Assembly (NCBI GenBank): GCA_022824315.1 | Contig: JAJEAC010000129.1 | Span: 1-64,000, forward strand | Reading direction: 5' to 3' | DNA: 64,000 bases | From: Silicimonas sp. | GTDB taxonomy: Bacteria; Pseudomonadota; Alphaproteobacteria; Rhodobacterales; Rhodobacteraceae | Shown: piece after piece, positions 1 through 8,893 of the stretch | Numbering within the stretch: position 1 is the first letter of the stretch | How the letters are laid out: each line of letters begins with the position of its first letter | Notes under the pieces: generated by a model | What the model saw: only the letters and a program-made list of their open reading frames with translations | What the model was told of the DNA's origin: nothing | The model's database searches: none | Program-made: the position numbers and the translations under genes

Positions 1-257
1 GACGCGACCAGAAGCGATGCTCTCAAGACAAGGACCGGCAGCAACGGTCGCGCGGCGGCAAGCCCCCGTGCGCGCAGCCCGGCCAGTACGCCGGACGTGA
101 TGACGAACTGTGTCGCGTAGCGAATGAACGCGAGTTGGACCGCCACGTAGCCCGCGCCGAGAAGCCACTTCGAAGAAGTATCCACGACCGCGAACATGAA
201 GTTCGCGAACAGCATCATCAGGACGGCCATTGTGGAGATTGCCGCGAATCCGGGCAT
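1..257 (-). CDS. EamA/DMT-family membrane transporter, N-terminal part (runs off the window)
   Basis: I translated this stretch directly from an ATG whose first base is 257. The protein begins MPGFAAISTMAVLMML and continues into FANFMFAVVDTSSKWLL, then a second hydrophobic stretch around YATQFVITSGVLAGL. An early membrane helix followed by a D-x-x-x-K-W motif is typical of the first EamA repeat of drug/metabolite exporters. About 85 residues are present of a family that is normally near 290-300. It lies 27 bp beyond the phytanoyl-CoA-type dioxygenase gene on the same strand and is probably the last member of that operon. Substrate unknown; export of a pathway intermediate is only a guess. Confidence 0.7.
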   Translation of the reverse strand, partial: MPGFAAISTMAVLMMLFANFMFAVVDTSSKWLLGAGYVAVQLAFIRYATQFVITSGVLAGLRARGLAAARPLLPVLVLRASLLVA

Positions 258-284
258 TGTCAGATCGCAAACCGAACTGTGCGA

Positions 285-1229
285 TCAGCCTTCGTCGGCA
301 CCGATGGTCTCGAATGCGCGGGCCTGCATGCCCTTCTGGATTTCGTAGATCGATATTGCCACGTTCGGCTGCGGCTGCGGAATGCGGACCGGAATGTCCC
401 GAAGGCGCGGCTCGATCGTCGACTCGCCGCACAGCATCCGGCTGTCGTAGTCCGCGATGCCGTCCCATTTGGTCATCGATCCCATGATCGGGAATGCGTC
501 CGCCGCCATCATCTCGTAGAACAGGAGCCGCCGGGGTCGGTCCGAGCGATTCAGCGCAGAGCCATGCAGGATGCGCCCGTGATGAATCGAGATGGATCCG
601 GCAGGGCCCGTAAGTTGCACGGCATCCTTCAGGTTGAGGCCCACCGCCTCAAGCAGCACCGCTCCGGCAAAGACGCCGTCCACATGATGATCATGGACAG
701 GCCCCGTGTGGCTGCCGGGGAAGACCATCAGGGGGCCGTTCTCTTCCCCCATGTCGTCAATCAGGACGCCGACCGCGAGGAGGTCATCGTTTGTATGCGG
801 GTAGAACGCGTAGTCCTGGTGCCACTCGACAGCGGCGCCGTAGCCCGCCTTTTTCATGTTCAGCTTGGTCGTGTGCAGCCGAATGTTCGGGCCGATCAGG
901 TCGCGCGCCGGAGCGAGGACGTGATCCGAATACATGAGATCCCGCATGACCTTGGACTGCGTGTGCGGGAGCTTTATCCGTCTCAGGCGCGATTCGTCCG
1001 GCGTATGGCTGTCCTCGAGATCAAGCTTCTCGTCAGATTCGGTCATCGTGCGAGCAACATCCTCAAAGCGCCGGATCTCGTCTCGAATGGCCTTGATGAT
1101 GTCGGGCGGCACGCGTCCCTCAAGCACGAGATAACCGTTCTCGGCGTAGAACGTTATCTGATCCCTTGTCAGAACCTCGGCCGTCTTAGGCTCGTTGGGA
1201 ACCGAACCTGTCACAACCGTGTCGTCCAT
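285..1229 (-). CDS. Phytanoyl-CoA dioxygenase (PhyH) family Fe(II)/2-oxoglutarate oxygenase, copy 1
   Basis: 314 residues. The start is the ATG at 1229, preceded by a strong AGGGAGGA ribosome site; the frame stays open upstream but that part overlaps the neighbouring gene. The non-haem iron ligands are visible as H137-x-D139 in VEWHQDY, with the distal His at H222 in RILHGSALN and the 2-oxoglutarate-binding Arg near R233. PGSHTGP at 171-177 is also typical of PhyH proteins. The family hydroxylates small molecules or acyl chains using O2 and 2-oxoglutarate. It follows a second PhyH gene of identical length (29 bp gap) at the end of the TRAP operon, so it may act on the transported compound or a derivative. 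Substrate not predictable from sequence. Confidence 0.88.
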   Translation of the reverse strand: MDDTVVTGSVPNEPKTAEVLTRDQITFYAENGYLVLEGRVPPDIIKAIRDEIRRFEDVARTMTESDEKLDLEDSHTPDESRLRRIKLPHTQSKVMRDLMYSDHVLAPARDLIGPNIRLHTTKLNMKKAGYGAAVEWHQDYAFYPHTNDDLLAVGVLIDDMGEENGPLMVFPGSHTGPVHDHHVDGVFAGAVLLEAVGLNLKDAVQLTGPAGSISIHHGRILHGSALNRSDRPRRLLFYEMMAADAFPIMGSMTKWDGIADYDSRMLCGESTIEPRLRDIPVRIPQPQPNVAISIYEIQKGMQARAFETIGADEG

Positions 1230-1258
1230 CGCCACTTCCTCCCTGAATTGTGTGACCC

Positions 1259-2203
1259 TCAGGCGCAATGGGGGCTGGTTTCGTCCCACCTGTGTTGCGC
1301 AATATGCGGTGCATTGGCCAGACGGCGGCGTGTCCCCTCCCACATGTCCTTCCAAGCCCGCCAATCCTTCAACTCGCTCGCAGGATTGCTCCGGGAACGC
1401 GCGACAAATTCCGGAAAGTGGCTGCGGCCCGTCGGCTGGCCCGTGACGCTGTAGCGAAGATCGAATGACCAGCGATACCCGTCCGATTCGTTGGCCAGCG
1501 ACGCGTGAGGCGTCATCGGGTGGAAAATCACCGCACCCCCCGCCTTGACGGGAACCGGTACGGAAATCTCGGGAACGTACGGATCCGCGAGCGCCGTCTG
1601 GACCTTGGGACAATGCGGCATCATCTCGTCGTACTGGTCCGCCGCCACCTTCAGGCAGCCGTTCTCGACGGTCGCGTCCGTGATGGCCAGCCAGACCGTG
1701 ACGAATTCGGTTTGGTCAGCTTCCGGCAAAGTGACGCCCTGGTCCTGGTGCCAGTCGGTCGAAACGACATGCGCGCGGATTTCATCCTTCGCCACCGCCC
1801 GCTCAGGTGGCTTGATGCGCACATGCTGGATCGGGTTCGAGGTGATCTCGGGCCCGATCAGCGTCTCGACTGCGTCAAGAATGTTGCTGTCCGTGACCAT
1901 GTCGAAGACGGCAGGCCCGAAGTGAAAAGGCGTCTCCTCGGTGATGCCCGCATGCGGCAGGCTGATGTCGAAAGGCTGGTACCAGTCGAATCCGCCGCGA
2001 TACGCCGCGTCAAGCTTGTCCCAGAAGTCCATGTCGGCACGCGGCGCATCCACGAGACCCTCCGCGTGCCACTGGTCGAAGAGACGGTCCATGAGCACGG
2101 CATATTCGTCCCGGACATTCCCGAGAACGTGCACGTCCACGAGGCCTTCGACAACAAGGTACCCTTGCCGCCTGAACCTCTCGACATCCTGCCTGGAGAG
2201 CAT
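1259..2203 (-). CDS. Phytanoyl-CoA dioxygenase (PhyH) family oxygenase, copy 2
   Basis: 314 residues, starting MLSRQDVERFRRQGYLVVEG, the usual PhyH opening. The ATG at 2203 has a GGGAGGA site 6-7 bases upstream, and the frame's longer upstream extension lies inside dctM. Iron ligands are H152 and D154 in DWHQDQG; the distal His is H233 in MTPHASLAN, and R250 in FDLRYS is the likely 2-oxoglutarate ligand. It diverges clearly from the copy at 285-1229, with a different loop between the sheet strands, so the two are not a recent duplication. Same strand as, and 14 bp after, dctM, so it is probably cotranscribed with the transporter. Substrate unknown. Confidence 0.88.
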   Translation of the reverse strand: MLSRQDVERFRRQGYLVVEGLVDVHVLGNVRDEYAVLMDRLFDQWHAEGLVDAPRADMDFWDKLDAAYRGGFDWYQPFDISLPHAGITEETPFHFGPAVFDMVTDSNILDAVETLIGPEITSNPIQHVRIKPPERAVAKDEIRAHVVSTDWHQDQGVTLPEADQTEFVTVWLAITDATVENGCLKVAADQYDEMMPHCPKVQTALADPYVPEISVPVPVKAGGAVIFHPMTPHASLANESDGYRWSFDLRYSVTGQPTGRSHFPEFVARSRSNPASELKDWRAWKDMWEGTRRRLANAPHIAQHRWDETSPHCA

Positions 2204-2217
2204 CCGGTCCTCCCGAC

Positions 2218-3843
2218 CTACAGGAGAACCGTGACGATGCTCGGCCAAATGAGCAACACCGACAGAGCCAGAAGCTGCACGCAAATGAACGGCAGGAAGC
2301 CCCGGAAGATGTCCGTCAGCGAAATATGCGGCGGCGCCACGGACTTCAGGTAGAAGGCCGCCGGGCCGAAGGGCGGTGACAGGAAACTGACCTGCATGTT
2401 CATGCAGAACAGCACGCCGAACCAGATCGAGACGTAATGCGGTTCGAGCTGGCCTATGAAACCGATCTCCTCGATCGGCAGCTTCTTCACGATCGGCAGG
2501 AAGACCGGAATGATCAGCAGCACGATGCCGACCCAGTCCATGAAGGCCCCCATGAAGAGCAGGATCACCATCATGCTGAGCAGCACGAGCATCGTCGGCA
2601 TCTCGCTCCCGACGATGATGTTCGCGATATAGCTCGGACCGCCCGCCAAGGTGTACGAACCGGCCAGCGCCGCAGCCCCGATGGTCACCCAGATGATCGT
2701 GCCGGTCGAGCGCAATGTCCGCATCAGGCTGTCCCAGACCAGTCCGATCGAGGCCTCGCCCCGGAACGCCGCAATGATGAGTACCGCGAGCGCGCCCATT
2801 CCCGCCGCCTCGGTGATTCCGGTCACCCCGCCATAGATCGAGCCCAGAACGACCCCGATGACCGTGAACGGGGGCACAAGGCCCTTGCCGTGCTCCCATG
2901 CCCTGGCGCTTTGTTCGCGCCCGAACACGAACAGGGCAAGGACGATGCCGATCGCGACCGCAGCCGCAACATACGGGACGTGGTGCGGCATGCCCCAGGC
3001 GATGGGGTCTTCGCCCGCGTCCAGGACGTTCTGGCCCGTGACCGTGAAGTACAGGACCCGCAGAAGCAGGAGCGTCGCAAAGCCGGCAAGCAGGATCGAC
3101 AGGAAAGCGGCGAACATGGCGAGCTTCTGAAGGCCCGGAACGTCGTTCTCGCGCGGTTCCGGCAATGGTGCCAATGTCGGGTTCAGGTTCACGCGCACCA
3201 GGATGTAGATGATGATGAAGCTCGCCAGCATGAAGCCGGGCACGAAGGCGCCGGTGAACAGGGACTTGATCGAGGTCTCGGTGATCAGACCGTAGATGAT
3301 CAGGACGATCGACGGCGGAATCATGGTGCCGAGGCTGCCGCTCGCGCAGATCGTCCCGATCGCCAGGTTCTGGTTGTATCCAAGCCGCAGCATTTGCGGG
3401 AGCGCGATGAGGCCGAGAAGGACGACTTCACCGCCGATGATCCCCGACATGGCCGCCATGATGACCGCCATGAGCGAGGTCACGACCGCGATGCCGCCGC
3501 GCACCTGCGACAGCCAGTAGTCGAGCGAGTCATACATCGCCTTGGCAATGCCCGAACGCTCCAGCAGGGCCGCCATGAAGATGAACAGCGGCACCGATAG
3601 CAGGACATATTCCGTCATCAGGTCGAAGATCTTCTGGGTCAGGATGTACAGCGGCCCTGTGCCCGGATTCTTCGTGAGAAGCCCTTCGCCGAAACTCAAC
3701 GGGTTCGTCAGCAGCGCCGGCTCGAATTTCATGACCAGCACGAGCGCCGCCAGGCTGGCCGACGCGAGACCGAGCGGCATCCCTATGGCAAGAAGGACGA
3801 TGAGGCCCAGAACCAGGACCAGCGAAATTGTTCCGACATCCAT
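2218..3843 (-). CDS. dctM: TRAP transporter large permease (DctM)
   Basis: 541 residues, highly hydrophobic, with about a dozen or more membrane segments. GMPLGLASA near the N-terminus, the SGSLGTMIPPSI segment and the FMGAFMDWVGIVLLIIPVF segment are DctM hallmarks. The family uses a sodium gradient to import carboxylates or sugar acids delivered by the periplasmic DctP protein. At 541 residues it is longer than the usual 425-450, with an extra membrane region around residues 240-320; this larger type often pairs with a long DctQ, as here. Its ATG overlaps the TGA of dctQ by 1 base at 3843. Inner-membrane location. Confidence 0.93.
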   Translation of the reverse strand: MDVGTISLVLVLGLIVLLAIGMPLGLASASLAALVLVMKFEPALLTNPLSFGEGLLTKNPGTGPLYILTQKIFDLMTEYVLLSVPLFIFMAALLERSGIAKAMYDSLDYWLSQVRGGIAVVTSLMAVIMAAMSGIIGGEVVLLGLIALPQMLRLGYNQNLAIGTICASGSLGTMIPPSIVLIIYGLITETSIKSLFTGAFVPGFMLASFIIIYILVRVNLNPTLAPLPEPRENDVPGLQKLAMFAAFLSILLAGFATLLLLRVLYFTVTGQNVLDAGEDPIAWGMPHHVPYVAAAVAIGIVLALFVFGREQSARAWEHGKGLVPPFTVIGVVLGSIYGGVTGITEAAGMGALAVLIIAAFRGEASIGLVWDSLMRTLRSTGTIIWVTIGAAALAGSYTLAGGPSYIANIIVGSEMPTMLVLLSMMVILLFMGAFMDWVGIVLLIIPVFLPIVKKLPIEEIGFIGQLEPHYVSIWFGVLFCMNMQVSFLSPPFGPAAFYLKSVAPPHISLTDIFRGFLPFICVQLLALSVLLIWPSIVTVLL

Positions 3844-4667
3844 CAGTCGTCTCCTACCGCGCGCTTGATCGCTTCAAGTTCGTCTTCGTCGATGTCATCG
3901 GCCGCCGTGTGCACCTCAGGCTCAAGGTTCCAGTCCGATATCACGTTAACCACGGCCTGGATGGCCACCAGCACGATGATGACCAGGACCGCCGGCTGGA
4001 TTGTCGCCGGAATCGGGGGATCGAATGCCGTGCCGAACATTTCCCACTTGTAGAACTTGATCAGGAACACCTGCTTGAAGCTGCCAAAGACCAGAAGGAA
4101 CGCGAACAGCACGAGGAGTGCCGTCCAAATGACGTCGAACGTGCGCTGCAAGGGCCGGGACACGGCGTCATAAAGAAGGAAGATGCGGATATGGCTGCGC
4201 TGCTGCATGCCGTAGAAGCCTGAGCAGAGAAACACGAACCCACCGATCCAGAGCGTCAGTTCGTTGGCCCATAAGGTCGGTGCCTCAAGCGCATAGCGAA
4301 GAAAGACCTCATAAAGCATGACACCGGTCATCGAGATGATCAGCATCATGGTCACGCGCCCGAAGAACAGCGCGACACGATCAACAGGCTTCCAGTGCTG
4401 AAATTCCATGTGCGCCACCCGTACGCCAAGCATGCCGATCACGAGAAAGACGGGGATGAGCGCAAGCGCCACCCAGTCGACGATGTCGGCCACGCCGCCA
4501 AACAGGCCGGGGAGCCCGGGCGTCACGTCCTTCGTCTCATGAATCGCCGTGACCTGGGCGAGCGTCGAAGGGTTTTCGTGCGGCGCCAGCGTGAGGATGT
4601 ATGCTGGCAGGTGCCAGATGGCCCAGCTCGCGCAGACAACAAAGCAGAACGGTATCAGCCATTCCAT
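3843..4667 (-). CDS. dctQ: TRAP transporter small permease (DctQ), N-terminally extended
   Basis: 274 residues from the ATG at 4667, which has AGGAAG upstream. A longer reading toward 4814 would run into the preceding enolase gene and is rejected. Four DctQ-like helices lie in the second half, including the typical YEVFLRY...WANELTLWIGG signature around residues 120-145 and a charged SHIRI turn. The first ~95 residues add two more hydrophobic segments separated by a soluble loop, so the protein is about 100 residues longer than a standard DctQ. It ends in an acidic tail (DDIDEDELE). It partners DctM in the membrane; the stop overlaps the dctM start. Confidence 0.9.
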   Translation of the reverse strand: MEWLIPFCFVVCASWAIWHLPAYILTLAPHENPSTLAQVTAIHETKDVTPGLPGLFGGVADIVDWVALALIPVFLVIGMLGVRVAHMEFQHWKPVDRVALFFGRVTMMLIISMTGVMLYEVFLRYALEAPTLWANELTLWIGGFVFLCSGFYGMQQRSHIRIFLLYDAVSRPLQRTFDVIWTALLVLFAFLLVFGSFKQVFLIKFYKWEMFGTAFDPPIPATIQPAVLVIIVLVAIQAVVNVISDWNLEPEVHTAADDIDEDELEAIKRAVGDD

Positions 4668-4704
4668 CAAGCTTCCTGTTTGGTCTTTCACAACGTCCCC
4701 CCAT

Positions 4705-5871
4705 TCAAGCGATCTTGTATTTCTTGATGAATTCCTGATCGGGCATGACACCCAAACCCGGCCCAGACGGGATTGCAACCCTGCCACCGTTCCGTCTGAC
4801 CTGGCCCTGGACATCCAGTGGTTCGGTCAGGAGACCGTCACGGAAGACGTTCTCGGTGGTATCAAACTCCAGCATCGGCTCCCATGGGTTCAGACCTCCC
4901 GGAATCGTCGGCATCGCGGCCAAGAGTTGCAGATTGACCGCGACGGCAATGGCCGATCCCCAGACATGGTTGACGACCGGGGTGTGATGCGCATGGCAAA
5001 GCGCGAGAACCCGAAGATACTCGCTGACACCGCCTAGCGCACAGACCTCGGGCTGCGCAATGTCGAGGCCCCTGTTCTCCAGGATTGCACGCCAGCCCCA
5101 TCGATTGAACTCCGCTTCCCCGCCCGCAATGTTGATCTTGAGGCCGGCGCGCAGTTCCCGGTAGCCGTCCATGTCCTCCGGCGCCACGGGTTCTTCGAAC
5201 CAATAGGCGCCGAGCTCTTCCAATGCATGGCCCACGTGGAAGGCATCGCTGGTCGTGTAGCAATGGTTTGCGTCCGCCATGAAGCGGAAGTCAGGACCGA
5301 CCCCCTCCCGCACGGCTTCCGCAAGACGAATGTCATCTTTCGGCCCAAGGCCCACCTTCATCTTGGCCGCGACAAAGCCGGCATCCCTGATCGCAGCAGC
5401 CTCGTCCCGGAATCGCGCTGCCAGTTCGGACGCCGGCTCGGGCCGCAGCATCATGCCATGACTGTAGACGGGCACGTTCTTCCTGTGGGCGCCGCCGATC
5501 AGCTTGTGAAGGGGCAGTCCCGCCACCTTGCCGGAGATGTCCCACAGCGCGATGTCCACGCCCGAAAGGGCCTGGAGCGGCATTCCCTTCTGACCGTTAT
5601 CACGAAGGAGGTTGTACACCCTGTGCCAGATCGCGTCGCGGTCAAGCGGGTCGGAGCCAAGCGCCATAGGCCGGATCACGTCCTCGACGATGCCCTTGTT
5701 CGCCAGTGCCACCGCTCCCGGACCGAAACACTCGCCCCAGCCGCTGACACCGTCGTCGGTCTCGACTTCAACAAGGTGCGCCGTGCGCCTTGAATGGTAT
5801 TGCTGCGAATACCCGAGCACGTCAGGCATATCGCAGGACAGGACGTGGCTTGAGATGCGGGTGATCTTCAT
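4705..5871 (-). CDS. Mandelate racemase/muconate lactonizing (enolase superfamily) enzyme, likely acid-sugar dehydratase 1
   Basis: 388 residues, full length for the family. Catalytic features of the mandelate-racemase subgroup are visible: K170-x-K172 in AKMKVG, metal ligands D200 (MADANH), E226 (WFEEPV) and E252 (GGEAE), and the general-base H302 in NHVWGSA. These enzymes take the alpha proton from a carboxylate and racemise it or eliminate water, giving a 2-keto-3-deoxy acid. It sits between dctP and dctQ in the TRAP operon, so the substrate is probably what the TRAP system imports, and the kdgK-type kinase in the same locus fits a 2-keto-3-deoxy acid product. The exact sugar acid cannot be read from sequence. 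Confidence 0.9.
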   Translation of the reverse strand: MKITRISSHVLSCDMPDVLGYSQQYHSRRTAHLVEVETDDGVSGWGECFGPGAVALANKGIVEDVIRPMALGSDPLDRDAIWHRVYNLLRDNGQKGMPLQALSGVDIALWDISGKVAGLPLHKLIGGAHRKNVPVYSHGMMLRPEPASELAARFRDEAAAIRDAGFVAAKMKVGLGPKDDIRLAEAVREGVGPDFRFMADANHCYTTSDAFHVGHALEELGAYWFEEPVAPEDMDGYRELRAGLKINIAGGEAEFNRWGWRAILENRGLDIAQPEVCALGGVSEYLRVLALCHAHHTPVVNHVWGSAIAVAVNLQLLAAMPTIPGGLNPWEPMLEFDTTENVFRDGLLTEPLDVQGQVRRNGGRVAIPSGPGLGVMPDQEFIKKYKIA

Positions 5872-5888
5872 GGGACCCCGAAAACATC

Positions 5889-5915
5889 GCGGCAGGGCCC
5901 GTAAGGCCCTGCCGC
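5889..5915 (-). terminator. Perfect 11-bp hairpin between dctP and the downstream TRAP operon genes
   Basis: GCGGCAGGGCC at 5889-5899 pairs perfectly with 5905-5915 around a 5-base loop. On the minus strand the hairpin follows the dctP stop and is followed by a short run of T residues (GTTTTC). It could act as a partial terminator or as a 3-prime stabilising hairpin, letting the binding protein be made in excess over the membrane subunits. Whether it stops transcription is inferred. Confidence 0.6.
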
Positions 5916-5940
5916 CAATCTTTTCTGAAGCGCCAATCGC

Positions 5941-6957
5941 CTACTGCATTGCGCCAATGTCGACCAGGAAGTCGATATGGCTTTGCAGAAGCGCCTTGGC
6001 TTCAGGAGTGGTGGCGAACTCTTCCCAGCCCGCCTTCACGGCAACGCGGAACTTCGCGAGCTCTTCCGGCGACCACTCGTAGAGGTTCACGCCCTTTTCC
6101 CGCAGTATGACCGCGTTCTGGGCATTCTTGACCTCGTTGATGGACGCGTTGTGCATCGCCAGTGCATCGATCGCGACGATCATGATGCGCTTGTGATGCT
6201 CCGGCATCGCGTCCCAGATATCCTTGCGGCAGGCCAGGTGGTCGGCCGGCATGGAGTGGAAGCCGGGGAAGTTGGTGTGCTTGGCGATGTCGTAGAGGCC
6301 CAGACCGATGTTGTTGGTCAGGTTCGCCGCGTCGGCGCCATCGATGATGCCCGTCTCAAGAGCGGTGAAGATCTCGTTGAAGTCCATCACTATCGGCGAG
6401 GCCCCGAGATTGGAGAACACGTGGGTTGCCAGGCCCGGAGGCGAACGGAACTTCCAGTCCTTGAAGTCTTCGACGCCGCGGATCGGGCGGGTTGAGGAGA
6501 GCGATTCAGGACCCGGGATCCACCAGCCCACGAACTCCATATTGTGCTCGTTGTACAGTTCGTTGAGGGTGGCGCGCCCGTCCGCATGCAGAAGCCAGGC
6601 CATCTGCTGGTAGGGATTCGCGTAGCCGCCCATGAGGTCGCCGGCAAACTGGAACGCCGGGTTCTTGCCGGTCTGGTATGAGCCGCCTGTCATGTCGCAG
6701 TCGAGAATGCCGGTCGCGGCCGCATCGAAGGTCTCTGCCGACTTCACGACGGACGAGGCATAGAACATCTCGATCTCGATCTCGCCGTTCGACATGGTGG
6801 TGACGTCATCGATGTACTTTTCGGCCATCTGACCCGAAAGGGTCTCCTGGCTGAAATGCGTCTGGATCCGAAGCGTCGTCTGAGCCGATGCGGCCGCGGC
6901 CCCGATTGTGAGCGCCGCGACCGACGCTGCGAGGATCATTCCTCTGGTGAGTTTCAT
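5941..6957 (-). CDS. dctP: TRAP transporter periplasmic solute-binding protein (DctP)
   Basis: 338 residues from the ATG at 6957, which has AAGGGAGGA upstream. The first ~25 residues are a signal peptide (MKLTRGMILAASVAAL..., cleavage near ASA-Q). The mature part begins TTLRIQTHFSQETLSG, and WKFRSPPG near residue 155 contains the Arg that binds the substrate carboxylate in TRAP binding proteins. NEIFTALETGIIDGAD is the conserved hinge segment. It binds the ligand in the periplasm and hands it to DctQM. It is the first gene of the TRAP cluster, 131 bp after kduD on the same strand, followed by a hairpin. Confidence 0.93.
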   Translation of the reverse strand: MKLTRGMILAASVAALTIGAAAASAQTTLRIQTHFSQETLSGQMAEKYIDDVTTMSNGEIEIEMFYASSVVKSAETFDAAATGILDCDMTGGSYQTGKNPAFQFAGDLMGGYANPYQQMAWLLHADGRATLNELYNEHNMEFVGWWIPGPESLSSTRPIRGVEDFKDWKFRSPPGLATHVFSNLGASPIVMDFNEIFTALETGIIDGADAANLTNNIGLGLYDIAKHTNFPGFHSMPADHLACRKDIWDAMPEHHKRIMIVAIDALAMHNASINEVKNAQNAVILREKGVNLYEWSPEELAKFRVAVKAGWEEFATTPEAKALLQSHIDFLVDIGAMQ

Positions 6958-7088
6958 TCTAGGATTCCTCCCTTGAGTGTTCTGCCCAAGCATTCCCTGA
7001 CCTCCTCTTGGCCATGCGAACGCTCGAACCCGGGTTTGATGCCCATAACGGCAAGATACTCGTCACAAACTCGTTCAAATGCGCGGCC

Positions 7089-7859
7089 TTATCGTCCCAT
7101 CCAGCCGCCGTCCACAATCAGAATTTCACCGTTGACGTAGTTGGACGCAGACGACGCGAGAAAGACCACCGGCCCGGCAAAGTCGTCCGGTTTCCCCCAC
7201 CGCCCCTGCGGAATGCGCTCCAGGATGGCCTTCCGCCTGGCCGGATCATTCCTGAGCGCCTCGGTGTTGTCCGTGGCGACATAGCCCGGTGCAATGGCGT
7301 TGACGTTGATTCCATGGCCCGCCCACTCGTTCGCCAGAGCCTTGGTCAGTTGCCCGACGCCACCCTTGGACGCCGAATATCCCGGCACCGTGACCCCGCC
7401 TTGGAACGTCAGCAGCGAGGCCATGAAGATGATCTTGCCACGGCCACGTTCGATCATGCCGCGACCGATTTCCCGGCTCAGGACGAACTGGGCGGAGAGA
7501 TTCACCTCAATCACCTCGTCCCACCATTCGCTGGAATGTTCCGCGGCAGGCTTGCGCCTAATGGTTCCGGCGTTGTTGACAAGGATGTCAGGCTCGACCC
7601 CGTCCCGGGCCAGGTCTGCAACAAGCGCGTTCAGGGCCGCCCGGTCCGCAAAATCGGCCTGGTAAGCCGCAAAGCTGCGCCCCATGCCGGCAACGGCCGC
7701 GCCGACCTCAGACCCTTCACGCTCCAGGTTGGCGCTAACGCCAACGATGTCAGCGCCGGCGGACGCAAGCGCCTCAGCCATGCCGCGCCCGATGCCGCGC
7801 CTTGCACCGGTGACCAGCGCGGTCTTCCCCGTCAAGTCAAATGCAGAAAGAACGTTCAT
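7089..7859 (-). CDS. kduD: Short-chain dehydrogenase similar to 2-dehydro-3-deoxy-D-gluconate 5-dehydrogenase (KduD)
   Basis: 256 residues. The cofactor loop TGARRGIGRG (residues 17-26), NNAG at 95-98 and the catalytic S148, Y161 and K165 are all present. The match to E. coli KduD runs end to end: the opening LSAF-L-GK, SFQGG/TFQGG before the active Tyr, NEWAxHxINVNAIAPGY, and the ending IVDGGWMGR. KduD reduces a diketo-deoxy-uronate to 2-keto-3-deoxygluconate, which fits the kinase of the same locus. The start overlaps the stop of the zinc dehydrogenase gene by 4 bases, so the two are translationally coupled. The exact substrate could be a related sugar acid. Confidence 0.82.
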   Translation of the reverse strand: MNVLSAFDLTGKTALVTGARRGIGRGMAEALASAGADIVGVSANLEREGSEVGAAVAGMGRSFAAYQADFADRAALNALVADLARDGVEPDILVNNAGTIRRKPAAEHSSEWWDEVIEVNLSAQFVLSREIGRGMIERGRGKIIFMASLLTFQGGVTVPGYSASKGGVGQLTKALANEWAGHGINVNAIAPGYVATDNTEALRNDPARRKAILERIPQGRWGKPDDFAGPVVFLASSASNYVNGEILIVDGGWMGR

Positions 7860-8893
7860 GCGCCATCCCCAACCTTGATCAGACTCTTCAGCGCCGTCGA
7901 ATTGCTTTCCAAGGACTCGAATGCTGCCTGGATGCCGGACAACGGGCTGACATCCGTTATGATCGTGTCCGCATCCACTTCGCCGCCGGAGATGATCGCG
8001 ATGGCCTGATCGTAATCTTCCGGCTCGTAGACGCGTGCGCCCAAGAGTTCAAGTTCACGCCAGAAGAACTGGAATAGGTCGATCTGCGGCTTCCGGGCGT
8101 GGATCGCAACCATGACGATCCGTGCCCGGGTGGCCGCGCACGCCGTCATCGCATCGACCCCCGCTTGCGTGCCCGAAACCTCGAAGACGACGTCCGCACC
8201 CTTGTTCCCGGTTCGATCGCTGACCCGAGCCGACAGGTCTTCCTCTGCCGGATTGACCACGTCGAATCCGAGTTTGCGGGCAATTTCGACCCGGTTCGGG
8301 TTCACCTCGGAGAGCACGACCCTGCCGCCGCGTTCGCGCGCAACCATCGCGCAGAGAATACCGATCGGGCCACCTCCGATGACCAGCGCGTCCTCACCCG
8401 GTTCCAGCGCCGAGCGCCGCACGTCGTGGCAAGCCACGGCGACAGGCTCGATCAGCGCCGCGTGATCCATCCGCAGGTCGCCCGGCAAGGCATGGAGCGT
8501 GTGTGCCGGCACGTTCCAGATCTCCTGCATCGCGCCGTCCGTATCGAGCCCGAGAAACTTCAGATTGTGACAGATGTGCCGATGACCCGCCTTGCATGCC
8601 GGGCAGTCATCGCAATGGTCCAGAGGCCGCACGACGACCTTCTGCCCGGTCGAGACGCCCGACACGCCCTCCCCGACGGCCGCGACGGTTCCGGACATTT
8701 CGTGCCCGATCACGCGATTATGGCCGACCCTTGCATCCATGTTTCCGTGAAAGACATGCATGTCGGTCCCGCATATCCCGCAGTAGGCAATGCGAACCGA
8801 GACCTCGCCCGGCCCAGGATCCCTTGTGCACCTCGTCTCGACGGCGAAGGACCTGTTCCCTCGGTAAATTGCTGCCGTGACTTCCTTGTTCAT
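7856..8893 (-). CDS. Zinc-dependent medium-chain alcohol/polyol dehydrogenase
   Basis: 345 residues, standard MDR length. Catalytic zinc ligands C38 (in YCGICGTD) and H64-E65 (in VIGHEMSG) are present, and four cysteines at 94, 97, 100 and 108 form the structural zinc lobe. The NAD-binding motif is VIGGGPIG near residue 170, and [10 protein letters not shown] suggests NAD preference through an acidic residue at the strand end. The overall shape resembles threonine/sorbitol/galactitol-type dehydrogenases. It overlaps both neighbours by 4 bases (ATGA), so it is part of a tight operon oxidising a hydroxyl of a sugar acid or polyol. The specific substrate is not assigned. Confidence 0.88.
   Translation of the reverse strand: MNKEVTAAIYRGNRSFAVETRCTRDPGPGEVSVRIAYCGICGTDMHVFHGNMDARVGHNRVIGHEMSGTVAAVGEGVSGVSTGQKVVVRPLDHCDDCPACKAGHRHICHNLKFLGLDTDGAMQEIWNVPAHTLHALPGDLRMDHAALIEPVAVACHDVRRSALEPGEDALVIGGGPIGILCAMVARERGGRVVLSEVNPNRVEIARKLGFDVVNPAEEDLSARVSDRTGNKGADVVFEVSGTQAGVDAMTACAATRARIVMVAIHARKPQIDLFQFFWRELELLGARVYEPEDYDQAIAIISGGEVDADTIITDVSPLSGIQAAFESLESNSTALKSLIKVGDGA

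Noticed and set aside
135-1454. Long plus-strand open frame opposite the PhyH gene
   Set aside because: It is antisense to a well-supported PhyH gene and the product (many Arg, His and Val) has no domain; GC-rich antisense frames stay open by chance.
6958-7088. A third GntR operator in front of dctP
   Set aside because: Sequence such as GTTTGTGACGAGTATC is vaguely similar, but it does not keep the TTTnGTnnnACnAAA spacing.
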